From positions 3,968,001 through 4,032,000 of the forward strand of contig JAMJFZ010000770.1 in assembly GCA_026225945.1 (NCBI GenBank): a stretch of DNA of 64,000 nucleotides, read 5' to 3'. Within the stretch, counting starts at the first letter, position 1. Each line of letters begins with the position of its first letter. The translations under genes were made by a program, and so were the position numbers. The DNA comes from Cricetomys ansorgei (Eukaryota; Chordata; Mammalia; Rodentia; Nesomyidae). The notes under the pieces were generated by a model. That model was not told the origin of the DNA, did no database searches, and saw nothing but the letters and a program-made list of their open reading frames with translations. Shown here piece by piece: positions 10,790 through 22,587 of this stretch.

Positions 10790-11554
10790 TAGCTCCTTTA
10801 CCCCACATCACTGGGGCAGAAGATACCATGCAATTACAAAGAGGGGAGTAGTTCAAGAGGAAGATATGTTCAATTCTTTCCAAAGCAGGAGTTGGAAATC
10901 AACCAACGATGATTCACAGAGGAGATAACCACTACACAGGGGTTCTACAGGGTCTATAGGAGTCCGTCAGACTTATAAAGAAGGAAAGAACACTGCAGAT
11001 GAAGAAGCTTGTGTCAAGGTTCAGAGTTCATGTGATAGTCTGTGCTGACATGGCCTGCACCTCAGGATTATGTGGGTTAAGAGGGAAACTGAGGGCAGTG
11101 AAGACTGAGGTGAAAGCATAGGGAGAACCCAGATCACCCAGGACCACAGTCGGAAGGCTGGGAAGGGAACGTGGAGAGACCGGAGTTCACATTGTGTGAG
11201 GGAGTTTGCAGTGCCCTGGCAATACTCAGTCTGAAGGTGGAGGCTTCATGAAGCCAGGAGTGCAGCAGTACCCACGAGATGCTTTCCCTATACTGGGGAG
11301 TATTTCTATCCACTCCGGTGTGTGGGGCTCAGAGTGTGTGGAAAGCCAGTGAGCGCAGTGTGGAGATGAAGGTCATAACCTGAAGGATGGAACGGACCAT
11401 CAGGAGCGGAAAGATGCAAACAGCAGGTGAATATCTTAGTTTTCTCCCAGCCCTGGAAGTCTCCCTTACTATTTTGTCTTGCATTAGAATGGATTTGAGA
11501 AGTTGCCTCTGGGATGGGGGGGGGGGGTTGGGGTGGGGGATAGTAATCAAAATG
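10790..11554. other. Unique non-coding sequence with G-rich tract
   Basis: Mostly unrecognised. A G-rich run near 11513-11539 has four closely spaced runs of at least four G and could form a quadruplex on the plus strand. Confidence 0.5.
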
Positions 11555-11960
11555 TAAATACCATGGGAATAATAGGTTTGGCCTAATTATCAGCGATTAC
11601 TCAGTTTGTCATTATTTCTGTACAATATATCCCAAAGTTCCGGAAAACAAATCAAAGAAACTACCTCGGCCGATGCCATTAATAGAAGCAAAACACTTCA
11701 AGACGAGAATTTAATTTACTGGGTGAGTTCTTGAGGCACGTTTTTGTTGATGAATATTTATAAAAGTGGGTTAGGCTGGACCTGGTAATGATTGCGAAAT
11801 ATTTTAATGCTGCCCCCTCATTAATTTACCTTTAATGAATGACTTGATAAAGAGTAGCCGTTTGTATGTAATGATTTCACTAATAGCTACGGCATATGCA
11901 AGCATTTTGTACACGTTTAAATGGCACCTGAATAAAATGATACCTTAAATTATACAGTCG
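11555..11960. promoter_or_regulatory. Candidate conserved non-coding element C
   Basis: This roughly 400-bp AT-rich island has no repeat signature and the densest set of developmental-type motifs in the window. They are CCTAATTATC, AAATCAAAGAAAC (TCF/LEF-like), GAATTTAATTTACTG, GAATATTTATAAAAG, CATTAATTTACC, GTAATGATTTCACTAATAGC, ATATGCAAG at 11894-11902 (POU-like) and CACGTTTAAATGGCACCTG. CpGs survive in GTTCCGG, CTCGGCCGATG, GACGAG and GTCGAAT. The pattern is that of a conserved enhancer. No alignment was possible. Confidence 0.55.
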
Positions 11961-12514
11961 AATAAGGTATATTTGTTGAAGTGTGCCCAGCCCCTGCCTC
12001 TTTATAGTCAGGCTCAAGGAATTTGCTGCATTCCAAATAAGGATAATACAAAGAGGCTTGGGTGACAGGGTTCTTCAGCTTCTTCAGCTTCTGAGTTTCT
12101 GTAAAAAACCTGTACACAAAACTTGCAGACAGAGAATTGCAAGGAGATGTCCCCTCCTGGCTGCCCTTTTCCAACTTTAGGGACTGATTCAACCTTCCCT
12201 TGGGAGCAGAGGCCCAGGCATCACCTATAATGAAGGCAAGTATGTGCAGGACTAGGCCAAGGGAAGGGCAGGTGGGGGTGGCTTTGTTGTGGGAGGAGTC
12301 AGAGAGGGGACAGACCACGACTAATGAAGAACAGGTACTTATGAGGATTCCTCCCTTGACTGCTTTCTCCTTGCCTACCTTTAGTCCTCACCGGCTTCAC
12401 ATAAGGACCAGACCCTATTTTCTTATGGATGTCATGCCAGCTTAAGCTTTGTGTAAACTGGTTTGAGAGAACAAGGAAGCCCTCTCCTATTTAGAATGGG
12501 TGCCCTTTGGCTGG
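11961..12514. other. Unique non-coding sequence
   Basis: No repeat recognised. A 122-codon minus-strand frame at 11950-12318 has no recognisable features and overlaps frames on the other strand. Confidence 0.5.
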
Positions 12515-12680
12515 CTGGGCCCATGAGATGATTGAGGGGTGGTAAAGCCATTTGCCATGCAAGCCTGGGTGACCCAAGCTCAGTCCCCAGAACTCACGTA
12601 AAGGTGGAAGGAGAGGACTGACTCCACAAAGCTGTCCCTTGACCTCTACATGTGGACCCCACATACAAAAATAAATAGCA
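12515..12680 (+). repeat. RSINE1-like SINE
   Basis: CATGAGATGATTGAGGGGTG, CCCCAGAACTCACGTAAAGG, TGGAAGGAGAGGACTGACTC and TTGACCTCTACATGTGGACC, then an A-rich AAAAATAAATAG tail, follow the RSINE1 order in plus orientation. Confidence 0.75.
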
Positions 12681-12837
12681 GCTATTACATTGTTTTTTTT
12701 TAATGGATCCCTTTGACTATGCCTTGGCTGCATCTGCCTCCTCTGGGTGCTTCTATGTGTGTCTGTCTCATGAGTTTGCTTGTTATTTGTTGAGTGCAAG
12801 AGCCATGCTGCTTACATGCCCTGAAGTTGGTGTGTGT

Positions 12838-12890
12838 CGGGGGTGGGGTGGGGGGTGGGGGGGGTGTCTATGGTTTTGGGGGGGAGTGTA
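12838..12890 (+). repeat. G-rich tract, potential G-quadruplex
   Basis: At least four runs of four to eight G separated by single T residues lie between 12838 and 12866, with another G7 near 12880. This is a very strong quadruplex-type pattern on the plus strand. Confidence 0.8.
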
Positions 12891-13849
12891 AAAGATTTGA
12901 AACAGCCAAGCAAGACATTGGTTCTGTGAGTAGTCATGTCTCCTACTGCCACCCTCTGCCTTGTCATGTCTCCCCTGACTCTGGTCTCTTCTCTGCTTTC
13001 CCTGGTTATTCATTCCCTCCTGTCACCATGAAGTCAAGGTGCTTGGGCAACGTGAACAGTATCCCTCAGCTGGTGCACTGTGACACACGGCCTCCCTGTG
13101 TTTTTCAATCTTTGGGCTGCTTGGATTCCTCCCTAGCTTGTCTACCTCAAGGGATTGTTTCATTAGACGTGTTTCCCCCAATAGGAAACAGACTCAGCAG
13201 AGCCGAGTGCTGAGAAATTCCTCAGGGCCAGGAAATGGCTGAGCTAAGTCTTCAGCACAGGAGCTGTTGGATACAGCTGACTAACTCGGCCATTCAGCAG
13301 GTCATTTCTTGCAGAGATATTTCCATTGTTAAATATACAATCCAAAGGAATGAATTATGCAAGGTGAAATGTTTGGCTCGAGGACAAGTAAGCAGGTGAC
13401 CCTTGGGTATGAAGGGAAGCTGGCTCCAAGATTCAACACAGAGGCCCAAGCAGATCCTGTTCAAACTCCTCCTGTTCTCCTTAAGAACCAGATAGCCTTG
13501 AGCCAGCCCTTTCCATGTTCTGGAAATTTCATAAAGTGTGCAATGGGCATAACAATCCCACTCACCAGGGTTGAGGGGGCACCAGTGTCACTGCAAGGAT
13601 CACCTTCAGCTGGGTCCAGCCACAACTGGTCTCAGGAGGACGGGTGACAAGGAGAGGCCTGCTCCTGGGCTCAGTCTTGTAGAGGGAAGGGAAGGTAGGA
13701 CAAGAAACAGTGATGGCACCCCCAGGCCACCAACGTCTCAGCTCCAGCCCCGTTTCCATGCACAGCTGTAGATAAGCCTGGCTGGGAAATGCTGTGTACC
13801 TGTGACTACCCTGCTGCCTTCATCTCTGAGTTGTCCCCCACCTTTGCAG
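12891..13849. other. Unique non-coding sequence
   Basis: No gene or repeat is called. Possible MIR-like traces near 13490-13565 are too weak to list. Confidence 0.45.
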
Positions 13850-14045
13850 GAAGATTTATGGAAAGATTAAGGGTCCTTTTTTTTTCAATATCTATTAATA
13901 TTCATGGCAGTCTTCACAGCCATCTGCTTTTAACGATTTTGTTTGCAAAGACCTGAGATTAAAATATGGCCTGCTAGTGCTCTGAAGCATCTGAACCAAG
14001 GGCGATAAAACAAAGGCCCTTTCAAGAGCTGCAAGCAGGCCTGTC
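13850..14045. promoter_or_regulatory. Candidate conserved non-coding element D
   Basis: An AT-rich, repeat-free island contains CAATATCTATTAATATTCAT, TTTTAACGATTTTGTTTGC (forkhead-like TGTTTGC), GATTAAAATATGGCC and GGGCGATAAAACAAAGG. It sits between GC-richer flanks. Inference from composition and motif content. Confidence 0.42.
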
Positions 14046-15914
14046 ACTCCACCTGCAGCCTGGAGACTAATGACTACAGGGAGGGAGGGGCAGCTGGGGG
14101 CTTCAGACCTGGCTGAGATCAGACCAGAGCCACAGCTCCCCTGCTCCCTTCAGGCTCAACAGGGTTAATTGAGGAAGGAGAGGAGCAGCCCCTGTTCCCT
14201 CTCTGACACCTTGCACAAGGTCCCTAGGGTAAGAGGGTTCAGCCAGGGCATGGGGAGGGGGTGGCATCCCTGGGGACATAAGGCTTCATGTGCTCTGAAA
14301 TCCTGGAATCAGCACCCTGGAGAGAGTCCAGAGGCACAGACAGGGAGAGGGTGTTTGGGTCCAAACCCCTTCAGCATAGTAAGCCCTTCTGCATCTAAGA
14401 GAGGCCCTCCCTGTATGATGCAGCCTGAAGTTGGGTTTTCTCGTCTTGACTTCCACCAGCAGCTACCTCTGTTCTGCTCTGTCTGTGACAGAAGCCCTAC
14501 TTGTCACCAATATCTGGGGTGCCTTGGGTCGCAGTGTGCTCCAATCAGTGAGCAGCTTCCTTTCAGTGGGCATAAGGAAAGGGCAAACTGTGAGACAGTA
14601 TAAGCCTGTAGCTGTACTGACCATTCCCTCCACAACCACATGAGGCGCCACTCCTGGGCTCTGCAGTGATTCAGAGCAGCTCAGGTTTTCCTGTTTCTGT
14701 ATGGAGGGCCCTAAGAGGCCCAGAGCTGCATGGCTGAAGATGCCTGCTCTAGGATGATGATGATAAACAGCAGAATTCGAGTTCCTGCTCCTGGGACCAG
14801 CACCTGCCTCCTCTGATTTTGGGTAAATTACTCTCTTCTTGTGCTGCACATGTATGTGTACCTTTGTTCTAAGCTGCACTCTTGTTGAACATTCTCAGTG
14901 AAGCCAATGTCTGATCCTTGATGCAGACACCTAGATGAAGGCAGTGTCCACTGCCCTGCCCTGCCTCTTCCTGTGTCAACCAGGCATCCTAGTTCCTACC
15001 TGAGACTTCCCATGCTGGGTTCAACCCTTGGGATAGGCAAGACAAGACCACCAGCTTCATGTCCCTGACCCAAAAACCACACCCTATGCTACCTGACTCA
15101 GCTCCTCTCTGGCCCATGAGTCATTTCCAGCCCCCATACAAGGATGAGTCATCTTCAGCCCCCACACAAGCTTCCAACTGCCCTCTTCCAGGTGAGATGG
15201 AGCTCAACACCCCAAGCCTGAAGCAGCCCAACTTCTACAGGGACCCCCTCTGTCGTCCCAGAATGAAATTCAATGTATCTCATGTTCAAAGCAGGTCACA
15301 CCTAGTCACCCTCTCTTCTCCTGACATATCACATCAGAGCCTGCCACTTCTGGGATATGCACCCCTCCATGCCCCCAAGCTCTTGCAAGTGTCATCCTCT
15401 CTTCCTACCGCCTGTGCTCCTTCTCCTTTACCCATCAAGGCTCCCAGATCAAGGACCATCTCCTCCATGAAGCCTTCCAGTGAGTGCCAGACCAATACTA
15501 TCTGCAGCCACTCTGAATGCTTCTCAGCAACAGCAGCATCCGAGGAATGCTTCGGGACATGCAGCGCAGAGAGTGGGTGATTCACCCAACATTACCTAGT
15601 TGCCATGTGATAGTGCTGCACCCTAACCTGACAAGTCTGTCCCCAAAGCCTATCTTCTGCCTCCCTTCCTCCCCACTGGTGCTACCCATGGCCCACACCA
15701 CACACTTCACTGCCACGTCACAGTTGATAATGGAAAGCTGACTACTGTCTGCGTTTCTTCCTTGATCCCCTGGAAGGGGTCCACTGTGTCTGTGTCCTCA
15801 GCATGCAGCCAGCACAAAGAGGGCCTGGGAAGAATCCCTAAGGAAGGGAAGGAAGGAAGAATGGGACTGTGGGAGTGGCTTTGTGGGAGTGTCTGTGACT
15901 GCAGTCTATGAAGA
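14046..15914. other. Unique, mostly C-rich non-coding sequence
   Basis: Contains the longest open frame outside simple repeats, 173 codons at 15059-15580 on the plus strand. It is rich in Ser and Pro with no domain I recognise. Its length is within chance expectation for this window and I do not call it a gene. Confidence 0.45.
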
Positions 15915-15916
15915 GC

Positions 15917-16036
15917 TTGTGTGTGTATGTGTGTCACATGCATGTGAGTGCACAGGGGCATGTGCTCTTGTCTGTGCATACAAGGGAGCGTGCATGCTCA
16001 CATCCACACACGTGCGCATGCACATGTGCGTGCATG
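15917..16036. repeat. Imperfect GT/CA-rich simple repeat
   Basis: TGTGTGTATGTGTGTC is followed by mixed CATG, GTGCA and ACACACGTGCGCATGC units, an alternating purine-pyrimidine tract prone to Z-DNA. Confidence 0.85.
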
Positions 16037-16079
16037 CATCCTCAGTCTCCCGAGCCCGAGACAGCTCTCAGCAGAATGA

Positions 16080-16330
16080 ATAGTTAAAGCCCTTAAACTG
16101 GCGCCGCTTCGTCACCGATATTTTTACAAAGTTGTCACAGAGAAATATCATTTTTCTTCCTCCTTTATTTCATTTTCTTTGGGATATAGTAATTAACAAA
16201 AGCCGTTAGATGCCAGCAAAACTGTTTCTTTTGAAGTTTCTACATAGCTGTCATCCGGGAGATAAAGGCAGATTATTCAATCTTGACATTCTAATTGTGG
16301 ATGCCAGATAAAAGCCTGGATTAGACACTT
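16080..16330. promoter_or_regulatory. Candidate conserved non-coding element E
   Basis: Repeat-free and AT-rich, but with a run of surviving CpGs at its left end (CTGGCGCCGCTTCGTCACCG, 16099-16118). It includes AGTAATTAACAAAAGCCG, ATTCTAATTGTGG, GGAGATAAAGG and CAGATAAAAGCC (GATA-like). CpG retention in otherwise CpG-poor sequence suggests constraint. Enhancer call is inference. Confidence 0.5.
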
Positions 16331-17584
16331 CACAGCCCTGCTCAAGGGAGGGGCAGATCGGCAGGAGAGACCACACTGGGCCACGTGGATTGGGACGGGA
16401 GGGGGCTCCACCCAGAGGGTCATGACCCTGGCCACACAGCTTGGCTTCTCTTATTTAGAGCCAGACATCTCCAAATCTCACAGTGCTAGAGGAGAAGGAG
16501 CTGTGTCCTACTGAAGGAGGACAATCCAGGTCCAAGCCTGAGTTCACTCCTCCAGGCAGCCTCCTCCACTACAGCTCCTGTGACCTGGGCTTGGGAAAGG
16601 GAGGAGAGGGACAGTGGGGAGTGGGGGATCCTTGCCTGCTAAGAGTCTGCCAGAGCTGTCCTGTAACAGTGCCACCCTGTAGGCAGTGGGAGCTGCCTGC
16701 AAGGTATGATGGGGACTTAAGAAGCTCCAGCCTCACTAAAAACCAAGGCACCCTTTCAGGAGAGGCAGAGAGGCCAGCATCCAGACACCCTGGAGAATAT
16801 ATTCACTCCTAAGACTAGAAGCTTCTACAATGCAGAGGCAGTGTGGACTGATTTCCCACATCAATCCTGGATAAGACTGACTATGACCTTGAAATTCAGC
16901 TTGTTCTGAGAAGCCGTGAACCAACGATTGTCTCCATCCTCCATGAAGCCCACCTTCAGCCAAGTTTTTGCCCTTCACTGGATCAAATGATAAGACTGAT
17001 AACAGCACAGGGACTGAATCATTCAGGTTCCAGTCATGACTCAGGATCCACTCTGGGTATTTTAAACAAGAAATTTAATACAAGGATTGATGGAGCAGAG
17101 GATGGAAGACCACAAAGACAAACCCTGGCTCAGCTCTTGCCCGGACTCCAGGGGAAGCAGGGAAGTGGCATTAACAGGGTCCAGAACCAAGAGACACCAA
17201 GGTGCAACCTCAGTGTGCCTCAGGAGCTGTGAACACTGTCAGAGGTAGGAAAAGACAGAGAGGGGGGTGATGTCCCAAGTCTCCCTGCTTCCCAGGCCCT
17301 CTCTCTTTCATTTTGCTTCAGGGGATCACACAAGCTTAATTGAACTATACCCTGGAAACAGAGTCTGCAGGCCACTCCCTGAAACACAGCAGAGCAGGGG
17401 TGGGGTGAGGAGAGGTGCTGAGATCTGGGGGTAAATTGGCCGAGCCCTCTTGCCAGCCTTGCAACCTCATCAACTGAACTGCAGGATTCCGCCTGCCTTC
17501 CCTCGGTGCAGACACGGCACATCCCTCCTGTTCTTCAGCTCCCGCCAGGTTGCCCTGAGGCACAGATGCTACTGGATTTGCGCC
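16331..17584. other. Unique non-coding sequence
   Basis: No gene, RNA or repeat recognised; only short overlapping frames. Confidence 0.45.
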
Positions 17585-17700
17585 CCGTGCTCTAAATCAG
17601 TGTACCTATTTTGTGGAGAGAGAAACTGAGCCCAAATCAAGAAGGAGGGATTAGTCCCAAGTTACAAAAGTCAGAGGAAGCTGGGGCCCAAGTGCCGAAC
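17585..17700 (+). repeat. MIR SINE fragment
   Basis: CTATTTTGTGGAGAGAGAAA, CTGAGCCCAAATCA and a GTCCCAAGTTACAAAAGTC block match the right half of MIR in plus orientation. Confidence 0.65.
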
Positions 17701-18019
17701 TGATTAACAAGATGGAGAAAGTGAGAAGCTGCTGTGTCCACCTCGAGGCAGCCTTGTCAGGGAAGGTTCCAGTGACAGAGACAGGGACAAAACAAACAAG
17801 ACTGATCTCTCCATTGCTGTGTGACCACGACAAGCCCTCTCTGTGCACCATGGCGGGCGAGGCCGGCCCAGTGTACAGCATCCGGAGCCACGCTGGGATG
17901 GTTTCCTAGGCAGAGGTGGGAGAATCCATCCCTCCAGAAGGCAGTTGAGTGCAAGGAGGGTCCTTAGAAAGGGGGAGACACTGAGAAACATAAATCTGCT
18001 GGTGAGGCTCTCTCAGAAA
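17701..18019. other. Unique non-coding sequence
   Basis: Nothing recognised. Overlapping frames of 60-95 codons on both strands are treated as chance. Confidence 0.45.
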
Positions 18020-18270
18020 GGGTTTTAATTAATTATTTTTATATGACATAAGAGCAACTCATTACCGAACAGCTTTGATTTGTGACACCTGCATGATAGA
18101 TGATTTTTAAATTAACGTTTCCCCAATAAAAGGTGTCAGTGGAGAGCTGAAGGCGCCCAGAGAAATATAAAAAGGGTAATAGTATGAAAATACAAACAAA
18201 CACCAGCCCAGCTTGACAGAGGGGGCTGCTTAATCAATTTTACAATTAATTAAGGCTGACTGGGAGATCT
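18020..18270. promoter_or_regulatory. Candidate conserved non-coding element F
   Basis: A strongly AT-rich, repeat-free block starts at TTTTAATTAATTATTTTTAT. It also has ACAGCTTTGATTTGTGAC (TCF/LEF-like core), CATGATAGATGATTTTTAA (PBX/MEIS-like TGAT pairs), AAATTAACGTTTCC and a second AT cluster at CTTAATCAATTTTAC. It resembles developmental enhancers in composition. Inference. Confidence 0.5.
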
Positions 18271-19844
18271 GAGACCCTAGAGGCGGTTCAAGGGACCAGG
18301 TTGAATCTCAGACATCAAATGCTACAATGGGGTAAACATCTGGGCTGAAGAGAGAGGCATGGTGTGGATGCAGGGCGTGTTGTCTGGCTTCCCCCGAAGG
18401 GACCCAGCAGCAGATCCGCCTGGGGGAGCGTGCTTTCTCTCCTTGTTGTGCTGAGTTCGTACTTTAATGAGTAGTCTAATAAGTCACCCCAAAGTGACAG
18501 GGTGTCCCAGGCAACACGGGGAAGCTGGCCAAATGAGAGGCCAAGGACCTGCGTATCTGGTTCAGGAGGAATAAAGCACGAAGTGATGAAAGAAACTGGG
18601 AGGCAAGAGATAGGTTTCAGAGGTGTCTGCAACATGTAGTGAAGCGTTTGGAGGCTTTTCAAGGCCTCCAGCGAAGAGCGCAGGCAGCAGGACTGTGCTA
18701 TAAGATCCGCAGCTTAGATAGCGATGGAGTAGCTCGCCCACGGGAAGGATGCAGGGAAGGGTGGGAAGTATGCCCTGAGTTCAGAGAGATGGTGGAAATA
18801 CAACAGGGGACAGCAGAGAGATCTGCAAAGCAGATATGGCACACAGGCCTTGTCTTGCCTTCAGAAAGCAACTCAAAAAGGAATTAGCTACAAGACTCCA
18901 GAGAGCCAGGGCCTGGAGGCTATCAAGCTAGGATTGGGATGGTGCTGCAGGCAGTGGGGTTTGGGAGCTACCAGGGAGGGTCTCTCCTAGAAGGTAGCAT
19001 TAGAAAACCCTCAAGTAACTAGAGCCAGCCAGACCAGCACTCAGGGGATGGTTGCCTGGGAACCTACTAAGTCACTGCAAGGACCAAAGGCTAGTAAGAG
19101 CAAAGTAGGTAAAGAACTGCCTGCCTCCTCTACTCTGTTTCATCTTTGTTTATCCTCTTGACAAGAAAGGCTCACTTCTGCAAGAGAAGCTGTGGAACAT
19201 AGAGTTTCCCGGACCCTACAGCAAATTTCCAGGCTCTTTCCACTCTGTCTGAGGGATACGGCCACGGCAGGGACCTTGTCTCTATGACAACAGTAACCTA
19301 CCTTTATCACTACCCGAGACCTTTCTAAACCCCAGGTGAACTGAAGGTTCTCCAAACAATTGAATATACCCCTCCCAAAGTCTGTTCTTCCCCTGTTTCC
19401 AACCTCAAAGAAAGGGGTCGCCACCTCCCCAACTACTCCACAGAGAACTACAATGACCTGATGCTGTTACTCTCCCATATACAGATCCCCTCAGTTTTTC
19501 CACCTTACAGCTCCCTGCCCACTGCACCCAGCCCCATCTTCACAGCTTCCTGAGAGATAACAGTCCCCCCAAACCATCTTCTACCCATCCATACACCCTG
19601 GACACAGTGGCTGTGTGGATCCTTCCAAACTGATCCACACAGAACTAGGTTTGGAGGCTTCTTTTGTCCCCAGGCCAAAACTGATCTAAAGTTCAGTATG
19701 CTGGAGTCCAGCCCCGGCCTCCCCCATACTGCCTTCTTCTATGTCTTACTGTCCAGACCCTTGGGCTCACTATATCCACTATCTCTTTCTCTCTCACACC
19801 CATTTTCTTCTACATCTGTATTCCCTCTGTGGGGAATAGTTTTC
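18271..19844. other. Unique non-coding sequence
   Basis: No repeat family or gene recognised. The right part near 19440-19800 is C-rich with no internal repetition. Confidence 0.45.
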
Positions 19845-20048
19845 TTAGGATTTATTTTTTAATTATTTGAATATGTACATGTCTTATGTGTGGATAAATG
19901 CACGTGAGCAAAGGTACCTGTGGAGGCCAGAGACATTGGATCCCCCTGGAGCTGGAGTGTAAGCCTCCCAATGTAGGTGCCGGGAACTGAACTCAGGTCT
20001 TCTGCAAGAGTGGTGTGTGCTCTCAACCGCTGAGCCATCTCTTCAGCC
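19845..20048 (-). repeat. B3 SINE
   Basis: Reverse complement begins GGGCTGAAGAGATGGCTCAG with the tRNA-derived head GGTTGAGAGCACACACCACT and GAGTTCAGTTCCCGGCACC. It ends with the B3 tail (GGCCTCCACAGGTACC) and an AT-rich poly(A) remnant. The box A and box B like parts are still visible. Confidence 0.9.
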
Positions 20049-21289
20049 CTGCTGGGAACATTCTAAATGCCCTTCCCTGCACTTCTTCCTCCGACTGCTG
20101 TCTGGACAATTTCCAACCCACAATCCCCAGCCTCCGGTCCATCAAACCGAATGCTTTTGAGATTATTTGATTCATGCGCTTCTCCTGAGCTACAAGCTCT
20201 GGTGATTTGTAATCTTCTGTTTTGATCACCTTTTATCTCCAGGGCCTGGTAAGTAGATTTTGCATGCTGAATGAATCGAGTATAGATGAATAGATGGATG
20301 GATCCAGTGATGTCACCCAACACAACACATCTTACACTTACTAGGAGTCAATGAGGCCAATAGGACATCCTAGCTGTCAGCATATATTTTACTGATGTAG
20401 CCACTCCCTCAGGAGAGAGATCGGCATATCATGGGTTCAGTGGTGGGAGCATGTCTGCATCACAGAGTGAGGTCTCCAAAGAATGTCTCCACAGGCTTGG
20501 ACTAGCTTGATAATGTCTTCTCCATGTCATCAAGGGCCCAAGAAGACACATTTATTGACTGGGGACACTGGCTGAGATATCTGAGTGCTTTGGTCCCTTT
20601 GCCTGACAGATTAGTTTTTGCCAGATGCTCATGCAACAGAGAATGGCAGACCATACTTTTGGGAAGGAAGAGGTGAAAGAGTAGACTCCTACAGCCATGG
20701 CAAAGTGAAACAAATGAGTGAGTCCTCGGGTCAGTGAGACCTTGGATTCAGGTAACATTAAATGAAGTCGGTATTGACCATTGGGCAATGAGGTGGGGTG
20801 GGGTAGGCTGAACATGTGTGAGGCTCATTCACAGGGTTCAGTGTAGCATCAGCGTGAGGGTGAAGGTCAAGGTTTCCACAACGGCTATAGGAATTCTGCA
20901 TTCAGAAACCAAAGACTAAAAAGGCTAAAGTTGAGGTGAGTACAAACATGAGTCCCCTTAAAGGGGAGACATGGTGTCTGCCTAGAGAAACATAGTAAGG
21001 TACCAGAGGGGAGGGGACTTGTCTGGAAGGATGGGAACATTCAAAGAGCAGGAACTTCCCAGTGCGACTTTTGCCTCCTTCCTTTTAGCCTTCCTCTGAG
21101 AAAGCACCTCAGAAATCCAGCTTCTTCTTGGAAGTTTAGATCCTGTCACACAGGATCTGATACAGCATCAAACCTATCCATCTCCCACATAAGGAGCCCA
21201 AGGTTAAGAGGGAAGAGGAAGTCATCCTGTGCCCCTTGAACAATGCTGTGAAGTGGGTGTCTTTCCATAAGCATGAACAGTAGGCTTCG
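20049..21289. other. Unique non-coding sequence
   Basis: Nothing recognised beyond short chance frames. Confidence 0.45.
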
Positions 21290-21410
21290 TTATTCACTGT
21301 GTAACAGATGAGGGCACAGAGGCCCAGAAGGGTCAAAAGCCTTGTAAACATCCACAGGACCAGACGGAAGCAGAACTCAAAGCACCACAGTTCTGACTCT
21401 GAGTCTACAC
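21290..21410 (+). repeat. MIR SINE fragment
   Basis: GTAACAGATGAGGGCACAGA, GGCCCAGAAGGGTCAAAAGC and CAGAACTCAAAGC match the MIR right half in plus orientation. Confidence 0.65.
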
Positions 21411-22587
21411 ACGTAGGTGAATTTGCTATCTTTGGTTCTGATTATTCTGAGGCACAGATGAATAACTGGCAGATGATGCTAAAAATACATGTTGTGGGGT
21501 TGATTGACAGCACAGGCTCGGTGATGTACAAACACAGAATGATTCTATTTCTCTCAATAACTGATACTGGCTTTGCTCTGTAAGTGCTTACCCCATGGGC
21601 TGCCAGTTGATGGGAAACGGAAGAGAGTGAGTTTGCCAATAGTAGCATCTTCATCCATTCTGGTGATTTCTTCATCCCTTTTCTCTTTGCAGAAGTCACC
21701 TTTGAATTATTAAAAAGTGTCAACTGTCCAGTTCAAAGCCAGAATCAGCGTTGGGAACTGGAACATTCTGCTCAAGTGACTAGATGCCCCACTGAGGAAG
21801 ACTAGACATGACTCCACAGGCTGCCACCACCTGTAAGCTGACATTGTCCACCTGTGTCCTAACTTGGCTGGTCCCCAACTAAGCAGACCACCTGCCAGCT
21901 TCTTATGTGACATTGTAGAAGACTTTCACATCCTGAGCAGACCACCTTCTCCTTGGCCTTCTGAAATCTGAGACGAACCTCCCCACTGTGATGTGGCTTC
22001 TTCCTCTCCTGACTGGTGGTTAAGTTTGGGGATAGAAATGGCAGTTCCCGCCTGGTGACCTCTGCCTTTCTATTTATAGAAAGAAGGATCCAGGAGGCAC
22101 CTGTTTCATTAAAGCACCCCTCTCTTAGCAACCCTACAGTGAGTATTAAAGAGATAAACATGGCCAGGTCAAAGCCACCTTCCAGAACATGACCAGAAGT
22201 CTACAAACTACGGTCATCCAGCTCCAGACCCTATTTTTGACCCGGGAACTAAGGATGGGTTTTCCACGTTTTAACACTTGACCTTTGCCATCCTCAGATC
22301 AAGACTACATTTCCCAGCCTCCCTTGCACTTAGGTGGACCATGTGCTCTGAAGCATAGGTCCTTGAGGGATATTGACTCCTTTGGTCCTCTAAAAGAGAA
22401 GTACACAGTTTTATGTGCTGGGCCATCTTTCTGGTCCCTCATTTCTACCTCTGCTGTGCTCTCATCAACTTCTGGCAGAGCCAAGCAGCTGTAATATTAA
22501 CATCCAGGATCATGGCCCAGGAGACTCAGTTGCAGAGTAAAGGTAATACAGTACTGCCCTGCCAACTCTAGATCTGTGAGGAGAAAA
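21411..22587. other. Unique non-coding sequence with an old repeat trace
   Basis: Near 22300 the text CTACATTTCCCAGCCTCCCT resembles a common old mammalian interspersed repeat, but I cannot name it. Otherwise nothing is recognised. Confidence 0.4.

Noticed and set aside
12950..13210. Possible exon in the 139-codon frame near 13 kb
   Set aside because: The frame starts in the G-rich tract and has no domain or credible splice sites.
15059..15580. 173-codon Ser/Pro-rich frame
   Set aside because: The longest frame outside simple repeats, but 64 kb in six frames is expected to give one of about this length by chance. No domain, splice context or promoter supports it.
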